A DNA stretch of 64,000 nt from NCBI RefSeq assembly GCF_907164915.1, contig NC_061864.1:67889-131888 (forward strand). Reading direction: 5' to 3'. Shown here piece by piece: positions 1-12,799 of the stretch. A program made the position numbers and the translations under genes. The stretch is from Impatiens glandulifera. Lineage: Eukaryota > Streptophyta > Magnoliopsida > Ericales > Balsaminaceae. Position 1 is the first letter of the stretch, and each line of letters begins with the position of its first letter. The notes below the pieces were generated by a model. It ran no database searches. It was not told the origin of the DNA and saw only the letters and a program-made list of their open reading frames with translations.

Positions 1-346
1 GACAAATGCATCTTCCACCGTAAAACCATTCAGCCACCCCTAACACCATTCAACCACTCCTAACCTAAACCTAAACTCTAAACGCTAAAACCCTAAACCA
101 TTCTTCCATTTCAGTATGAAAATGACAGAAAAACGAGAAAACTAACCTGAAATGATGAAAGGATCAATGTGTTAGTTCATTGCGATCATGAAAGGGAATA
201 CCAAATGAGAGAAAAAGGGAAACTGAAATGAGGAGAGGGAAGGAAAATGAGTTGGAAAATAACGAAACCCATATTTTTAATTAAGGGGTAAAAGTGTCTT
301 TTGCCCATGGAGAAATGTTATATTTACAAAATTTATCATACATATG
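1..346. other. left flank without a gene
   Basis: AT-rich sequence with a few copies of a CCCTAAA-like heptamer near 80-100, too few and too irregular to be a telomeric tract. I see no coding sequence or RNA gene. The last bases, 339-346, are the left copy of the target duplication of the adjoining hAT-like element. Confidence 0.6.
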
Positions 347-815
347 TAAGGATGGCAATTTGAAACGTCTCGCGAAAACGAACCGAATAGCTCCGTTTGG
401 GACGGTTTTTCCCCAAAACCGAACGGGAATGGTACGGGGATGGTATTTGTGTCCCCCGCCTCGACCCGCTCCGATCTCACCTCATTTCTGCCCCCAAACA
501 CTATAAATATAATTAAATATATTAAATCACTAATATATTTATTTATTCACTATTTTTTATAAGATTAATAAATTTATTTTTTATAATAATATAAAATTTT
601 AATATATTAAAATATATATTATATTAAAAAAATTGTTTATATAATTTTATTGAATAATTTTTTTTTTTAAATATTTTATTAATGGTGCTCCGGGGATTTC
701 TCGAAACCGAACAAAATCGAACGGAACGGGGATGATATTAAAAAAATCTTAGAAATAAAAACGGAACGGAAATGATAAATACAATCCCGCCCGAACCGCC
801 CCATTACCATCCTTA
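347..815. mobile_element. non-autonomous hAT-like element, 469 bp
   Basis: The ends form a 13-bp terminal inverted repeat, TAAGGATGGCAAT at the left and ATTACCATCCTTA at the right, with one mismatch. It is flanked by TACATATG (339-346) and TACCTATG (816-823), an 8-bp target duplication with one difference. An 8-bp duplication is the hallmark of the hAT superfamily. The GC-rich ends, full of CCGAACCG-like motifs around an AT-rich core, resemble the larger element at 10373-11545, so both belong to one family. No transposase is encoded, so it depends on a partner elsewhere. Confidence 0.8.
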
Positions 816-1161
816 TACCTATGCTAAATTTGAAAATAAAATATTAGGATTATTTAGTCAAATTTCCTCTATTAACTTAACTAGGTCCTTGATATATCTT
901 CTAGGTTTTCATGGTTCCATTGGTATTTTTCTTTTTAGACTAAAAAGTCTATATATTACATCTGCAAGTTTCTGTATCGACTCCGGCAGAACATTTGGGT
1001 TCATAGTTTTAATAGTTACTGGTTAATGAATGACATTCTTGAAGTTCTTGATCTATGGGATTTATTGAACTCTTGCAGTTATCATTTCGCCCTGAATCTT
1101 ATTCCCCGACTCAGTAACCCTCACTCCCCCTGGAAATGCATAAGTGAATCTTGTGTCGGTT
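816..1161. other. upstream region of CTC1
   Basis: Sequence between the hAT-like element and the chosen CTC1 start codon. It should hold the promoter and 5' leader. I see no convincing TATA box. An open frame runs in from 1144 with a GTG, but the first ATG in frame is at 1162. Confidence 0.5.
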
Positions 1162-4100
1162 ATGGAAGATGACGTGAAAATCATCAGCATTGCGGAGCTC
1201 ATCCGACTCTCTCGTCCAATTTCCGGCGCTTCATCCCTATCATGCAACAGTTCAATCAATCCAATTATTCCCAGGCATTCGGGTACCACGGGCCTCCCCG
1301 CTGCTTCTCAAAACCCTAAAGATCGAATCCTCCATCCCTTGGACCACCCGGCTATCATAGTCGGAACCCTATCTCTGCCTACCTTCAACAGCTTGTCCAC
1401 TACCAGAGTTGTTTCCCGCTGTCTGAGTACAAATTGCTTATCTTTCTCCGATGATTCATTTACAGTTTGTTGCGATGTTCTTGATCTAGACATCCGAATC
1501 ATTGGGAGGAAGATTCACGTAGTTGCTTGGAATTTCATTCCTCTCAAATGTGGAGGTGGGTTTTTGGAAATTATATGCTGGAGAAATCCTACAATTTCCC
1601 ATGGACAGTCCCTCTTCTGTTCTGACCCAATCCCTTTGGTCCCAGGTTGTTCTGTTTCCGGTAAAGATAGTTTGAAGAGTGGTACTTTTGTTTGGGGTAT
1701 GATAGAATCTGTTAGCCCTGTTTCAGTTGTTTCATGTACAACTGGATCTAATACTAATTCTGATGAGAAGGGTAATATATCTGGATTCCTCCTTCAACTT
1801 TTGATATGTGAATGTACATTATGTTGTTTAAGAGATTACACAAAAGCTTTGTCAGTCCTAACCGACAAGTGGAGTGATCATTATTTTAACAAACCAGTAA
1901 TTGTCTACTTCTGTGGTCCTGCTTCATCTTGGCATCCAGTAATTACCAGGTTGCTAGGATATACCCTGGTACTATCTGGGATGAAGAAGAAATTAGTTTT
2001 TATAGAGAAGGAAGAGTCTAAGTTAATGTATGTGACCACAGAGAAGGCTTTCTTCTGTATTTCCAAGTGGCCACATGGGAAAAATTCACTTGGAAAGGTT
2101 GTGCAGGGTAAAGGTGAATGTGGTATGTATACTGGCAGTGTGACAGGGATTTACATGCATGGTATGGTTGTTGAGTTAGACAAGGATGTGCTTTTACTAA
2201 TTTGCACAAATCAGCTCCCCCAACTGCCGCACAGCCTGAGGGTTGGCTCAGTTGTAAGTGAAATGGATTTTATTTGGTTTGTATTGAATTTATATTTGCA
2301 AATATGTGGGTTTATTTATTTATTTGATAAAACATCTATAGAGTTTTGGATCAACTCTTACACTATAATTTGCATGGGTCTTATTAGGTGTCAGTAAAAA
2401 ATGCTCATTTTGTGAATCCAAAGTTTGTTTGGGCAAAAATATTGGTACTTGGAGCTTGTGTTAAAACCAGCATTTGTTTGAAATCCTTCTCCCCATTGGA
2501 GACTGGGTAAGTGCTACTTATGTGGATAATCTCTTGTTCTATGTAAGATGCAAATTCTTTAAGATTGACTCAGGGTATATTTGTATATGCAGCTGTTACA
2601 AATACACACGATCTCAAAGCCTCTTGGGAAAATTCATAGACTCCTTAAAGCTTTCTGCAAGGCTGTGGTATAGAAATATTTACGACTCTACAAATTCATC
2701 ATGATGCCATCCACAATTTCTTGTTGCTAATTTCCTTTTCAAACTCTTTCAGGGTATTACTGCTTGTTTCAAGTTTCAGGAAGAAGTTCTCTGGGATTTT
2801 GTCTGAGAAGGTGGTCCTGGGAACACAACATGTAATACTTGTTATTCACCAATTGTACTTCTTGAAACTTCATCTTGCTTCAATTTTATTTGTGCTTTGT
2901 CTTGTTTTTACCAGAAGCAAGGTTGGGTCCAGTCATATGCATGTTCCTGTTTGCCTTCATTAGTGTCTCGGTCTCAGGTAAATTGGTTGAACTTTATGTA
3001 AGGATAAAAGAGTTGTCTCACAGTTCACACTGTCTACTCCGGTCATTATTGAGTTTCTTTTGGCAGCAAGGGGTATTTATAGAATTCTGTAAACATGATT
3101 CTTGTTGCTGTGGCGATGACACAAATTATGGTAACCTAAAACTGGTAAGCATAAGGCTACATAATCTTGCTTCAGTTTACCCTAGGTTCTTTGGTTTAGC
3201 CTCTACATTTTGTTGACAACTGTCTAGCTGTCTACAAGATTTAGTTATTTCATTTCATATTTCAGGTGGTACCGATTTCTGACTTTGTTGGCTTTTGTGA
3301 GGCCACATGGGTGCACCATCTATCAAATTGGAAAGTCGACTATGGATTTATGCTGGGCACGGATATTATTATTCCGCCTAATGAAAGGATATATCATCAG
3401 TCGATAAGGAGGGTTTTGCAAAGTGAGCATATTGATGTTGTCTTGCTTGGAATGCTACAGGTTATCTAGATATCCATTCTATATTTCCTGATGGGAAATG
3501 ATCCATGCATCTCTCAATTAAGTGAACATTTTGGCTCCTGAGCAAGAAATCTGATGATTTATTTGTGCCTGAATATTGCTAAATATTGTCTCTATTTGGT
3601 TTGGGATACCATCCTTATCCATTTCTAAAATTCAAGTTGAAGTTTTCACTTTTGTCAACATCATATTCAATAACAGTTTCTCACTTACAACTTGAATTGA
3701 GAAACCAACCCGGATGGGACCCAAACTAAATATGGCCGTTTTTATACATGAGATAGAGTAACAATTTATCACTTTGTGAGTTATTTGGATCACTATGGAG
3801 AAAATAACCCAATTGAAAAATATAGCAAATAATTTTTGTTTCCCAGTTAATTGGCTTAAATTTGTAAACCAGGTCTGATCATGTGCCAGGTTGAGCATAA
3901 CTCCTTTAAAAAAATTAGATCTAATTGGCTAAGTTTGCACTTAATGACTAATGGTCACCATAGCAGTTAATATCAGCTATACAACTTGGGCTTAACATTA
4001 TTTGTTCAGTAGAATAATTGTAAAATTCACGTAGATTATGTGGCACAATTTTAGATTTCTCCTTCTGGAAGATTACAATTGATGGATGCAACTGGAAGCC

Positions 4101-7100
4101 TTGATGTTAGCATTCCAGATCTGTCACCAACTTGGAGCACCCATGGTATACATGAGGTGAATGCATTATCTTTTCATGTTGTCCCGGTTTCAGGAGCAAA
4201 GTGTTTCCTACCCTCCCCTGAATTATATTCCTTCACTTTCAGGTAAATGACTTCATAATTGTGATTGAAGGCTTACATGAAAAAGTTGATGATTCAGTGT
4301 CAAACCTTAGTGAATCCTTCTTTTATAGAAGTATATTTTGTAATGCTCCATTGACTAGAGCGTTTGAGCTGACAATTCATCTAATCTACCATCTTAGAAA
4401 CAATAAGCTTATAAATGACCTTTTCCATGAGCGTGCGAGTGATAAAAGAAAATATGATGAACTTGAAGGCGGAAGATTTCACCTGCTGCGTGTCACTCAT
4501 AAGTTTCCTTTGCAACAGAAGGTAAGATGCAACTGTATCTTTTAGCCAACGGATATGTTAAAACTTCTCTCTGAAATTCATTTTTTTCCACTCAGCTTCG
4601 GGCTCCTGCCACCTCAAAGAGGTCAACAATGTTTGCAGAAGCAAAGATCTTGTGCTGGGATCTGGTTCTCTCTGAGCAGAATGGGGATTCACGTTTATCT
4701 AATAAGTCCATGGAACATGTGAAACAAAGTTTTCAGGAATATCCAAGTCACAAGAGACACAAAATTGAGTCTTCTGGTGCATATAGTTCCCTTAAGATGA
4801 AGGGATGTTGTAATTCACATCCTTCAATTCAAGTTCCATGTATTGTTGATAAAAAGATTAATGGTCAGTATCTGGATAGTCCAGGTGTTCTGTACTACAA
4901 GAAAACTAAAGAAGCAGTTGGTTCTGCTTATAAACCAGCTATGCCAAAGGTTTTAATGGAGTTTGGACCTGAAAGCTTTTGCAAGCTGGAGGTCAGTTGC
5001 ATTCTTCTATAGACTTTGTTTGACATTATATGGATGGTGTGGTGTTTGATGGTCTCATTTTAAAAGATAATCAAAGTTTCTCATTGTATTGAAATTGCAG
5101 TCACTGACGATTGGAGGGTATTACCTCATAAAGCATAATGAAGGAGACAAGTTTTGTTCCATCAAGGACATTGATATCATCGAGAACCATAAGATTGTTT
5201 TCAGTTCTACAATGCACATTTGGAGCCTTGCCTTTTCCTATGATGACGTTCTCATAGCTCTTTTTCTGTTTCATATTTTTATTTTGACTCTGTTGTTAAT
5301 GAGCTTCCTTTCAACCCTTCCCATAAGATTTATTTTCCAGTCCTTGAACTGCAGGTTGCACATCCAAAGACAAACCCAGACATCTGCATAAAGTTTTCTA
5401 GTCATGCTTGGAAATTGTTGAAGATGAAGTATGACTTTTTGGAGGATCTGGTTACATCACTGTCGCCAGAAAATGTTGTTGACGATATCAAGACTTCAAC
5501 AAAAATAACTTTTGGAAATTATGATGGTGGGAGTCATTTTCCCAAGGGAAAGTTGATATCTTTACATGGATATGTTTTGGCTGTTTATAATTTAATTTCT
5601 GATAGTTTTGGCTATGAAATTCCATTGAATTTCCATATGCCAATTTACTCCGAGGCAACTACAAGTCCTTGCATCCATGTTTTAGTGAGAGACCGCATTG
5701 TAATATTTTGTTTGCACTTAATCCTTTATCTTAGAATTAGATTTTTCACTGTGCACTCATTTTCCCTACTCAATCAACAATTAGGTCAGGATCTTTGGTT
5801 CCCTCAGTAAAATTGTTTATCCAGTAGGATTTGGAGTTGGTGTTGAGGCAACCTTTCATCGAATACTAGTGTTGAGGTATGCATTTTGTTCAGTGGTTGT
5901 CTGTTTGTATTCTAGCCTGCAACCTGACAGGCTAAATAATTGTTATTTCCAGTTGTGGAAGTGCATATATGATGCTTCCTGCCTCATGTATTGCCATACA
6001 ATCTATCAGTTGTCAATTCAAATACCATTGTACCAATCAATCAGTTTCTTCAGGCACATGTAGCATTGAATTTCAGGACTATGTTCCTTCAGCTTTTGTT
6101 TCTGAAATACTGCAGCATAGTGGCCATAACCCTTTGCAGTTTCGTTGCAGGGTAAATTACACATGCTTCCAATATCATCCAGCTATTTGACATCTATTAT
6201 TAACACTATTAATGGATCCTAGTTCAGCCATTGGCATTAAGATTTGAATTTGTCTGTCTTTGTAGGTTGTGGCCCTATACTTCCTCCTGCTGGAGAACAA
6301 AAATATTTGTTACCCAGATTCCAGGATGCATTCCAGATCATCATCAGTTCATATCCCCTTAGCTGGTTTCATACTGGGTATGATTAATTATATGGTACAA
6401 GGATCTGGTTGGATGAATTCTTTAAAAGATTATTCCTTTTATGCATTGTTGACGTAGGGCACTTTTGTCTTCACTGCCTTTCACTGTTTGCCAATCTATG
6501 AGTTGAATTTTCCAAATATTGTCTGCTTATATGGTACTACCTTAAAATCTTTTAAATCTGCATAAGCTTTTGCTTGAGTTTATGTCAAAAATAGGTTTTG
6601 ATTAATGTTTTTAATTGAAGCAGAAGCTGTTTTTTGTCTTTATTTTATGAGAAAGGCCGGAGCCTGAAATGAAAAAGGCATTGGCAAGTCATGCTGATGC
6701 TTCTTTATAGGAGTCTTCAAGAGTAATCTGTCTTTTTTTTTTTGTTTCTCTTCTGATAGAATTTAATTATATTAAATGACTCTTCTCTCGTCCATAGTTT
6801 TCTGGAATTAGCTATGTATGTTGTATACTAGGCTGGCACGCCGCCACCCTTATGGCAATGGATGTGATTGTTGTAAAAATCTTAGGAGAGTTATCTCTCT
6901 TGGATGCAGATCCTTTATGTCGGCCAAATAGATTATTATAATTGCTTGCTCACTTTCATATTTTCACCAAAATTTCTTGCGTGAAATGTAAAATCTTATT
7001 TTTATAAGCAGATGATGGGTCATCCTCTTTTTGTTGCTGGACAAGTTATGATAAAGCAGCAATCTTATTGAGGCTGCAGGAAAATGCATTATTACATGGG

Positions 7101-7586
7101 TCCTGCAGCTCATCAATAAGTCATCTTAATAAACTTGTGAAGAAGTATGGAAAAATTGTTGTGGGAAACCATGGATCTTTATTTGACTCGGCATGCCAAG
7201 AACTGAATTGCTCTGTCGGTTCAGGAGGAGTTGCAATTAGCAGTTCAGATGAGAAGCTCCTGAAGCTTTTGATATTCAATGCATGCTTCGGCGGTGCGTC
7301 TTGGGTAAGTAAAATATGTAAAATGAATATGATGATGTGCGTGCTTACAGTGAGAGTATTGGTTTCATTGTTGCTTGATTGTTGGCAGGTTGTTGTGGGT
7401 TGTCCTATGGAGCCAAATTGTGTAGCACAAGTAGAGAAACAGTTGGGTGAGATGGAGATGGTGCTGCATCATCCTTTGCAAAATATTTGGGCTATAGAAA
7501 TTCATCAAATGATGATGAACCCTACTACTAGTGTTCTCAGTGAAGCAAGAAACATGGTGGAGGAGGAACTTGTTGTTAACAACTGA
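1162..7586 (+). CDS. CTC1: CTC1, large subunit of the telomere-capping CST complex
   Basis: CTC1 works with STN1 and TEN1 at chromosome ends, binding single-stranded telomeric DNA and helping lagging-strand fill-in. I recognise the plant CTC1 start (SGASSLS near residue 24) and later blocks such as NAHFVNPKFVWAKI and SPSGRLQLMDATGSLDV, which lie in its OB-fold regions. Model exons: 1162-2253, 2388-2506, 2593-2667, 2753-2831, 2915-2977, 3067-3144, 3266-3460, 4055-4156, 4243-4521, 4596-4991, 5101-5247, 5304-5699, 5785-5876, 5953-6151, 6266-6377, 7012-7304, 7389-7586. They total 3915 bases, or 1304 residues, close to the roughly 1270 I remember for Arabidopsis. The ATG at 1162 gives the expected N-terminus. 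The join 5247/5304 is weak: it needs a 56-bp intron or marks a small frameshift. All other junctions have GT..AG borders and keep frame. Confidence 0.9.
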
Positions 7587-8384
7587 TACTGTGCAATATA
7601 TATATTTATCTTCACCGGTTGTTAATAATAGTTTATCTTCAACAATCTTCCATTGGTTTGGGGTTGTGGAAAAGAAATTTCAGTGATAGATATATTATTT
7701 ATCTTTTTTTTTGAAAATATATTATATATCTTCTTGATGCTTGCATTTTTATCTCAAGAATGATATTGAAATTGATGATGCGGAATTCGTCTTCTAGAGT
7801 AGACAGCTAGCTATAGCTTATAATGGGGAGGGGTTTTACATTCTTCTCTTCTAATGCATGCATCGCATGATGCATGCATGTATATCATGAGATAAAAATA
7901 TATGAGAAATAATAAACTCAACGAAATGTTAGCAAAAATAAAGTCACGAATCTTACGTGATAAGTGGGTAGAAGAGAGAGACAAAAAAAAATTAAAAAAT
8001 ATATACACGAATCTGGCTTTATTTATTTCTCTTTGAAACTTCTCTGGCTTCATTTATTTCTCTCTCTGAAACTTCTTTAGTGAAATTCCATGGTATCGTT
8101 TTTACAGATTTAGTTTTTTAGTTTTTGAAGATTTAATTATTTAGTTTTTTCAGATCTAGTTATTTAGGGTTTAGAGATTTATTTCAGTTTGTTATTCAGT
8201 TGCATTAGTGCTTCGTTTTTGTATGATGACGAACTGTTTGAACTTTCAGGAAACCAGCACTACTTAAGCACCAAACTTGAACAACACAGTAGATGAAACA
8301 CTTAACCTAAACAAATTCCCCCTTATTGACCCGAAAGGTACTCCATTGTTGGTATAAAAAATGTACATTTCAATGTCTCAAAAT
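7587..8384. other. spacer after CTC1, probable left end of FAR1-type MULE
   Basis: Holds the CTC1 3' untranslated region and AT-rich spacer. The decayed FAR1-type element probably begins here, since a leader exon is needed before its transposase, but I found neither clear terminal inverted repeats nor a 9-bp target duplication. No other gene is visible. Confidence 0.45.
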
Positions 8385-8700
8385 GTCCCGAAACCATTAT
8401 TTCAGAACCTGAAAGGATGGTTTCGGGACAAGAAATGATGGTTTCGGGGCCTAAAGAGTTGTTACTAGACCAAAAAATGTTGGTTTCGGGACCTAAGAGG
8501 GTCGTTTCGGGACAAGAAATGATGGTTTTGGGGCCTAAAGTGTTATTTCTGGACCAAAAAATTCTGATTTTGAGACCCAAGAGGGTTATTTCAGAACCCG
8601 AAATGGGTGGTTTTGGGACCTGAAAGGGTGGTTCGGGACCGAAATGAGTGGTTTCAGGACCCGAAATGGTGATTTCGGGACGTATTTCTTAGGGTTTTGG
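8385..8700 (+). repeat. 21-bp tandem array, left copy (TGGTTTCGGGAC family)
   Basis: About 14 degenerate units of roughly 21 bp with the core GGTTTCGGGAC followed by CCGAAATGG or similar. The array ends just before a splice acceptor at 8735, so it lies in the intron upstream of the transposase coding exon. The same unit appears on the opposite strand at 14325-14665 and in a few copies near 12190. Short open frames crossing it on both strands are products of the repeat, not genes. Confidence 0.85.
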
Positions 8701-8735
8701 GACGTATTTCTTACGGTTACACTTATATTTTGCAG

Positions 8736-11700
8736 TGACATTCCCAGTGTTGGAATGACATTTTCTACAAAGAACAACTTTTTGAATTTTACACATCATT
8801 TGCCCACTTAACTGGATTCGGCATTACCAAGTTAGGGAACAAAAATGTAGGTGGTAAGAGTAAATACTTTGGCATTGGTTGTGCCAAGAGTTTTATAAAA
8901 GAATCGAAGGCCAAAAATAAGTTTCATCAGCCTAGACCAATAACAAAGACATATTGTAAAGAAAAGATTAATGTTGTTGTTCGGAATGAAGGAGAATATG
9001 TGATAACAAGTATTTGTTTTGAGCACAACCATACACTAAGTCCTAAGAGGATACGACATGTTAGATCCAACAAAGTAATAGATGAAAATGTAAAGAGAAG
9101 ATTGGATACAAACGATGAAGCTGGAATAACTGTGGCCAAAATATTTCAATCCTTTGTAGTGGAAGCTAAAGGGTATGAAAACATGTCTTTCGATGAAAGA
9201 ACATGTATAAATTACGTTACAGAAGCACGAAAATTGAGGTTAGGGAGTGGGGATACCGAAGCACTCGCTAATTATTTTTTAAGAATGCAAACAGGAACTC
9301 AAACTTCTTTTACCTTATTGATTTGGACGAGGAATCCCGAATTAAAAACGTGTTTTGGGCAGATGGTAGGTGCATCACTGTCTTTGAAGATTTTCACAAT
9401 GTTATCTCTTTCGATACAACCTATTTGACAAATCGCTATGACATACCGTTCGCTCCGTTTGTCGAGGTTAATCATTATGGTCAATCAATTTTACTCGAAT
9501 GTGGCTTATTGTCAAGTGAAAATTCAAATGTTTTCACTTGATTGTTTAGAACTTGGTTGAAATGTATGGATGATCGACCTCCAAATGCCATAATCACAGA
9601 ACAATGTCGATCCATGGCGATTGCAATTGAGAAGGTATTTCCTAAAACTTATCATCGATTTTGTTTGTGGCATATAATGAAAAAACTTCTTATAAAATTT
9701 GGAAGCCATACTGAATATCATTTAATAAAGAAGATGCTGAAAAATATACAACTCCATAAATATTTAACAATGCGAAGATGATTGGATTAGACTAATAGAA
9801 GATTATCAGCTGGAAGATAATGTATAGTTGAAATCTTTATTTTTGGAAAGATCTAAATGAATATCTGTTTATGTGAAAAGACAATTTTGGACCGGGATGT
9901 CAACATCTCAACGGAGTAAAAGTATGAACGCCTTATATGATGACTACGTGCAGTCCAAAAAATATCTCAAACAATTCGATAGAGCTCTGTTGAGAAATAT
10001 TGAGAGAGAAAAGAAATTGTATTTTCAATCGTTTAATTCTTTGATACCAACTGTCAGTGGATTTGCCTTTGAAAGACACTACCAAACCTTCTACACTCTA
10101 TATATATTTAGGTTGGTTCAAGAAGAAGTTAGAGGGTTGATGTTGTGCGACATCTCAGTCATTGAAGAGGAAAGGACAAGTTGTATATTTAGAGTTGATG
10201 AAATCATTTTGGGAGTTAATGGAGAACATGTAAGAGATATTTCTTACAAAGTGCATTATACCGAAATGAACTGCAATGTTAAATATCAATGTCGATTGTT
10301 TGAGTTCAGAGGTATTTTGTGTAGGCATATCATGGCTGTGTTAAAGAAAATGAGGGTAAATGAGGTATCAATTAGGGGTGGCAATTTGAAACCGCCCCGC
10401 TGAAACCGAGCCGAACCGAACCGATTGGTATGGTTTTTCCCCGCTTTGACTGGGGATCGGGACGGATCGGGGAAAACCCGAAATATGTTGACCGGGGTTC
10501 GGGGCGGGGATGGTATTTACATGCACCGAACCGATCCCCGAACCGAACCGAACCGAACCGATAAAATATAATTATATTTATTTAATAAAAATATATTAAT
10601 TAATGAAATCATTAATTAATGTCATCATTATTTTTCTCTTTTTCATTGAAAATCTTTTTATCTTCCATCATCTACACGCTATCTTTAATACACAATGTTT
10701 CTAATTATTTTTTACTTTTTATCTCTTCATCTTCCTCTTCCTCAATCCTCATTACCATTTCTCTCTAGAATTTATTTTAATTTTAGTTACATCTTCTTTA
10801 TTCTACATACATGATCCATGATTCTCTCTTGAATCTTGAAGGTGTTTTCAGTTTGAAGGTTAGTTAAACTCTTTGCTAATATTATTTTACTGTTTTTTAC
10901 TAATCAATATAAACAAAATGGCATCACGTCTTTTTGTAGGGTGTTTTCTATATTCGTCTTTGTCTTTCACAATCTTTGTTACGTTTCTCTCGACTTGACG
11001 ATGATATTTTCGATTTTATTTAAATATGTAATATATATAATAATACTTCATTTTATTTATTAATATATTTTTTTTATTAATACAGAATGTGATCCTAACC
11101 ATAACCATTGAAGAATGAAGATGAAGAATGAAGAATGGAGATTTAATTGGATTGAAGAATGAAGATGAAAAATGGAGATTTAGTCAATTAGAATTTTTGT
11201 TATATTTTGAAACATTATTATTATTGGAAGTTTATTTGTTTTGGTATATAATACTTTAAAATTATTATTATTGAATGTTATTTTTGTTTGGTATTTAATA
11301 TTTTGATAATTTATAACTCTAAATATATGAATTATTTTATTTTATTTTATTATTTATATTTTAAATTTAAATTGTTATTCGGTTTCGGTGCACCGCGGGG
11401 AAACCCCGTACCCGATCGGGGCGGGGATGGTTTATATTTAAAAACCAAATTGGGAATCGGGGCGGGGATCGGGGCGGGGCGGGTAAATTCGGGGCGGGGA
11501 TGGTATTGTCATTCACCGAACCGAACCGCCCCATTGCCATCCCTAGTATCAATGCTTTATATAATGGACCGGTGACGTAAAGATATTAAGCGTGAGTATC
11601 AAACTATCACCAATATTTATGATTCAGATATGTCTGTGAAAAAAAAACCCGTCATAATAGTCTAACTCGATTGATGCAAGAGGATCAACAAGTTATATTA

Positions 11701-12100
11701 AAATCTGAAGACAATTGTTCTTATTGGATGAACGATATAAAATGCTTGATGGAACAATTTATGTCACTTAATCATGGAACTACAAACACATCTAAAGACA
11801 AAAGCACAAAAGTATCTCCATCTCCAGCTATATCCATTTTGATACATTCTCCTTCAAAGTTAGAAGTCGAGTACGACCACCAACAAAGATGAAACAATCT
11901 TTAATTAAGAAAATCCCCAAGAAGTTGTTGAGATAAAAAATGAAGGGAAATACGGGCACAACATTAATAGAGTTGGATTCAACACAACAACAATGGAATG
12001 ATCCACTATCGACTCAATTTTTCTTCACATCACTTTTGTCCTCTCAAATATATGTCGAAGATAATGCGTGTAGAGATAACATTCAACGAAGATAGTAATT
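8736..12100 (+). pseudogene. FAR1/FHY3-type MULE transposase, broken
   Basis: The translation shows the FAR1 family order: an N-terminal FAR1 DNA-binding region (8736-9060, YTSFAHLTGFGITK), the MULE transposase core (9320-9780, VISFDTTYLTN and HRFCLWHIMKK), then a SWIM-like zinc finger (10270-10350, C-x-C and CRH). Reading needs frameshifts near 8790 and 9320, a stop at about 9541 and more breaks after 9770. The second catalytic aspartate, usually in an ITDQ block, reads ITEQ near 9590. The hAT-like element at 10373-11545 splits the frame. After it the frame resumes as a family-typical VLHRW-like block in which a TGA replaces the Trp codon. This is a transposon relic, though domesticated FAR1 proteins share the fold. 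Confidence 0.88.
10373..11545. mobile_element. hAT-like non-autonomous element, 1173 bp, inside the transposase relic
   Basis: Terminal inverted repeats TAGGGGTGGCAAT and ATTGCCATCCCTA differ at one base. The flanking 8-bp target duplication GTATCAAT (10365-10372 and 11546-11553) is perfect, as expected for the hAT superfamily. Both ends are GC-rich with CCGAACCG and GGGGCGGGGA motifs, and the core is AT-rich. Removing the element and one duplicate brings the transposase frame together across the junction. No transposase is encoded. It is a relative of the 469-bp element at 347-815. Confidence 0.9.
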
Positions 12101-12184
12101 ATATGATCATGTTGTAACTTTGAATTTCTTTAAAATAACTTTGTAAATTTGAATTTCTTTAAGATACCTTTGTAACTTTGAATT

Positions 12185-12375
12185 TCTTTAAGAAATGGTG
12201 GTTTCTCGTCCCGAAAGGGTGGTTTTGGAACCCGAAATGGATGGTTTCTGACTTTTTGTTTAGGCACCACTTCTGGTCTTTTTACAACACTAACCATCAT
12301 TTTAAACGATTTCCCACTTCGGGTACCCCCACTTCGGGTACCCTCACTTTGGGTACCCCCACTTTGGGTGTTCGA
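12185..12375. repeat. 21-bp family copies plus a short CACTTCGGGTACCCC repeat
   Basis: At 12185-12250 there are about three units of the 21-bp family in the same sense as the left array. At 12315-12370 there are four units of a 15-16 bp repeat, CACTTCGGGTACCCC and variants. They lie between the 3' ends of the two converging relic genes. Confidence 0.65.
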
Positions 12376-12799
12376 TTTTTGAAGTATTTGTGCATGGCTT
12401 CTCTAAAACGTTTATCATTTTCCATGACTTTGTATAAGATATGGATCGCGTTGTCATATAATGGCGATGTGTCCCAGCCAGCACTTATATTTGTCAAATT
12501 TTGTGTGGCTTCGTGAATAATTAGTATACATTTAGAAATGCAAACCAAATTCCGGTTAAAAGACAATTCGTTCAAACAAAGACGCCGGTTGACCTAAAAG
12601 AGTTGGCAAGGGCAGATGACTCTAGGAATATCCGACCCTAGTACGGTTTTGAAGTCGAGCCTTTCCAGCAATAGGGCTTAGAGACTAATATGATGATTGG
12701 TTTAAGGAGGGCGACCGTCCTACTAGAGGGTTCAATACCCTTGATTCGACGAGACTCGTTCAAAATGCATTTCTTTAAGAAAGTTTAAGATTCATAGCA

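Noticed and set aside
60..105. CCCTAAA-like heptamers suggesting telomeric repeat
   Set aside because: Only a few imperfect copies; no tract.
1144..1161. Upstream GTG as CTC1 start
   Set aside because: The ATG at 1162 gives the N-terminus expected for the family.
8323..8777. Overlapping open frames on both strands
   Set aside because: They follow the 21-bp repeat; no independent coding signal.
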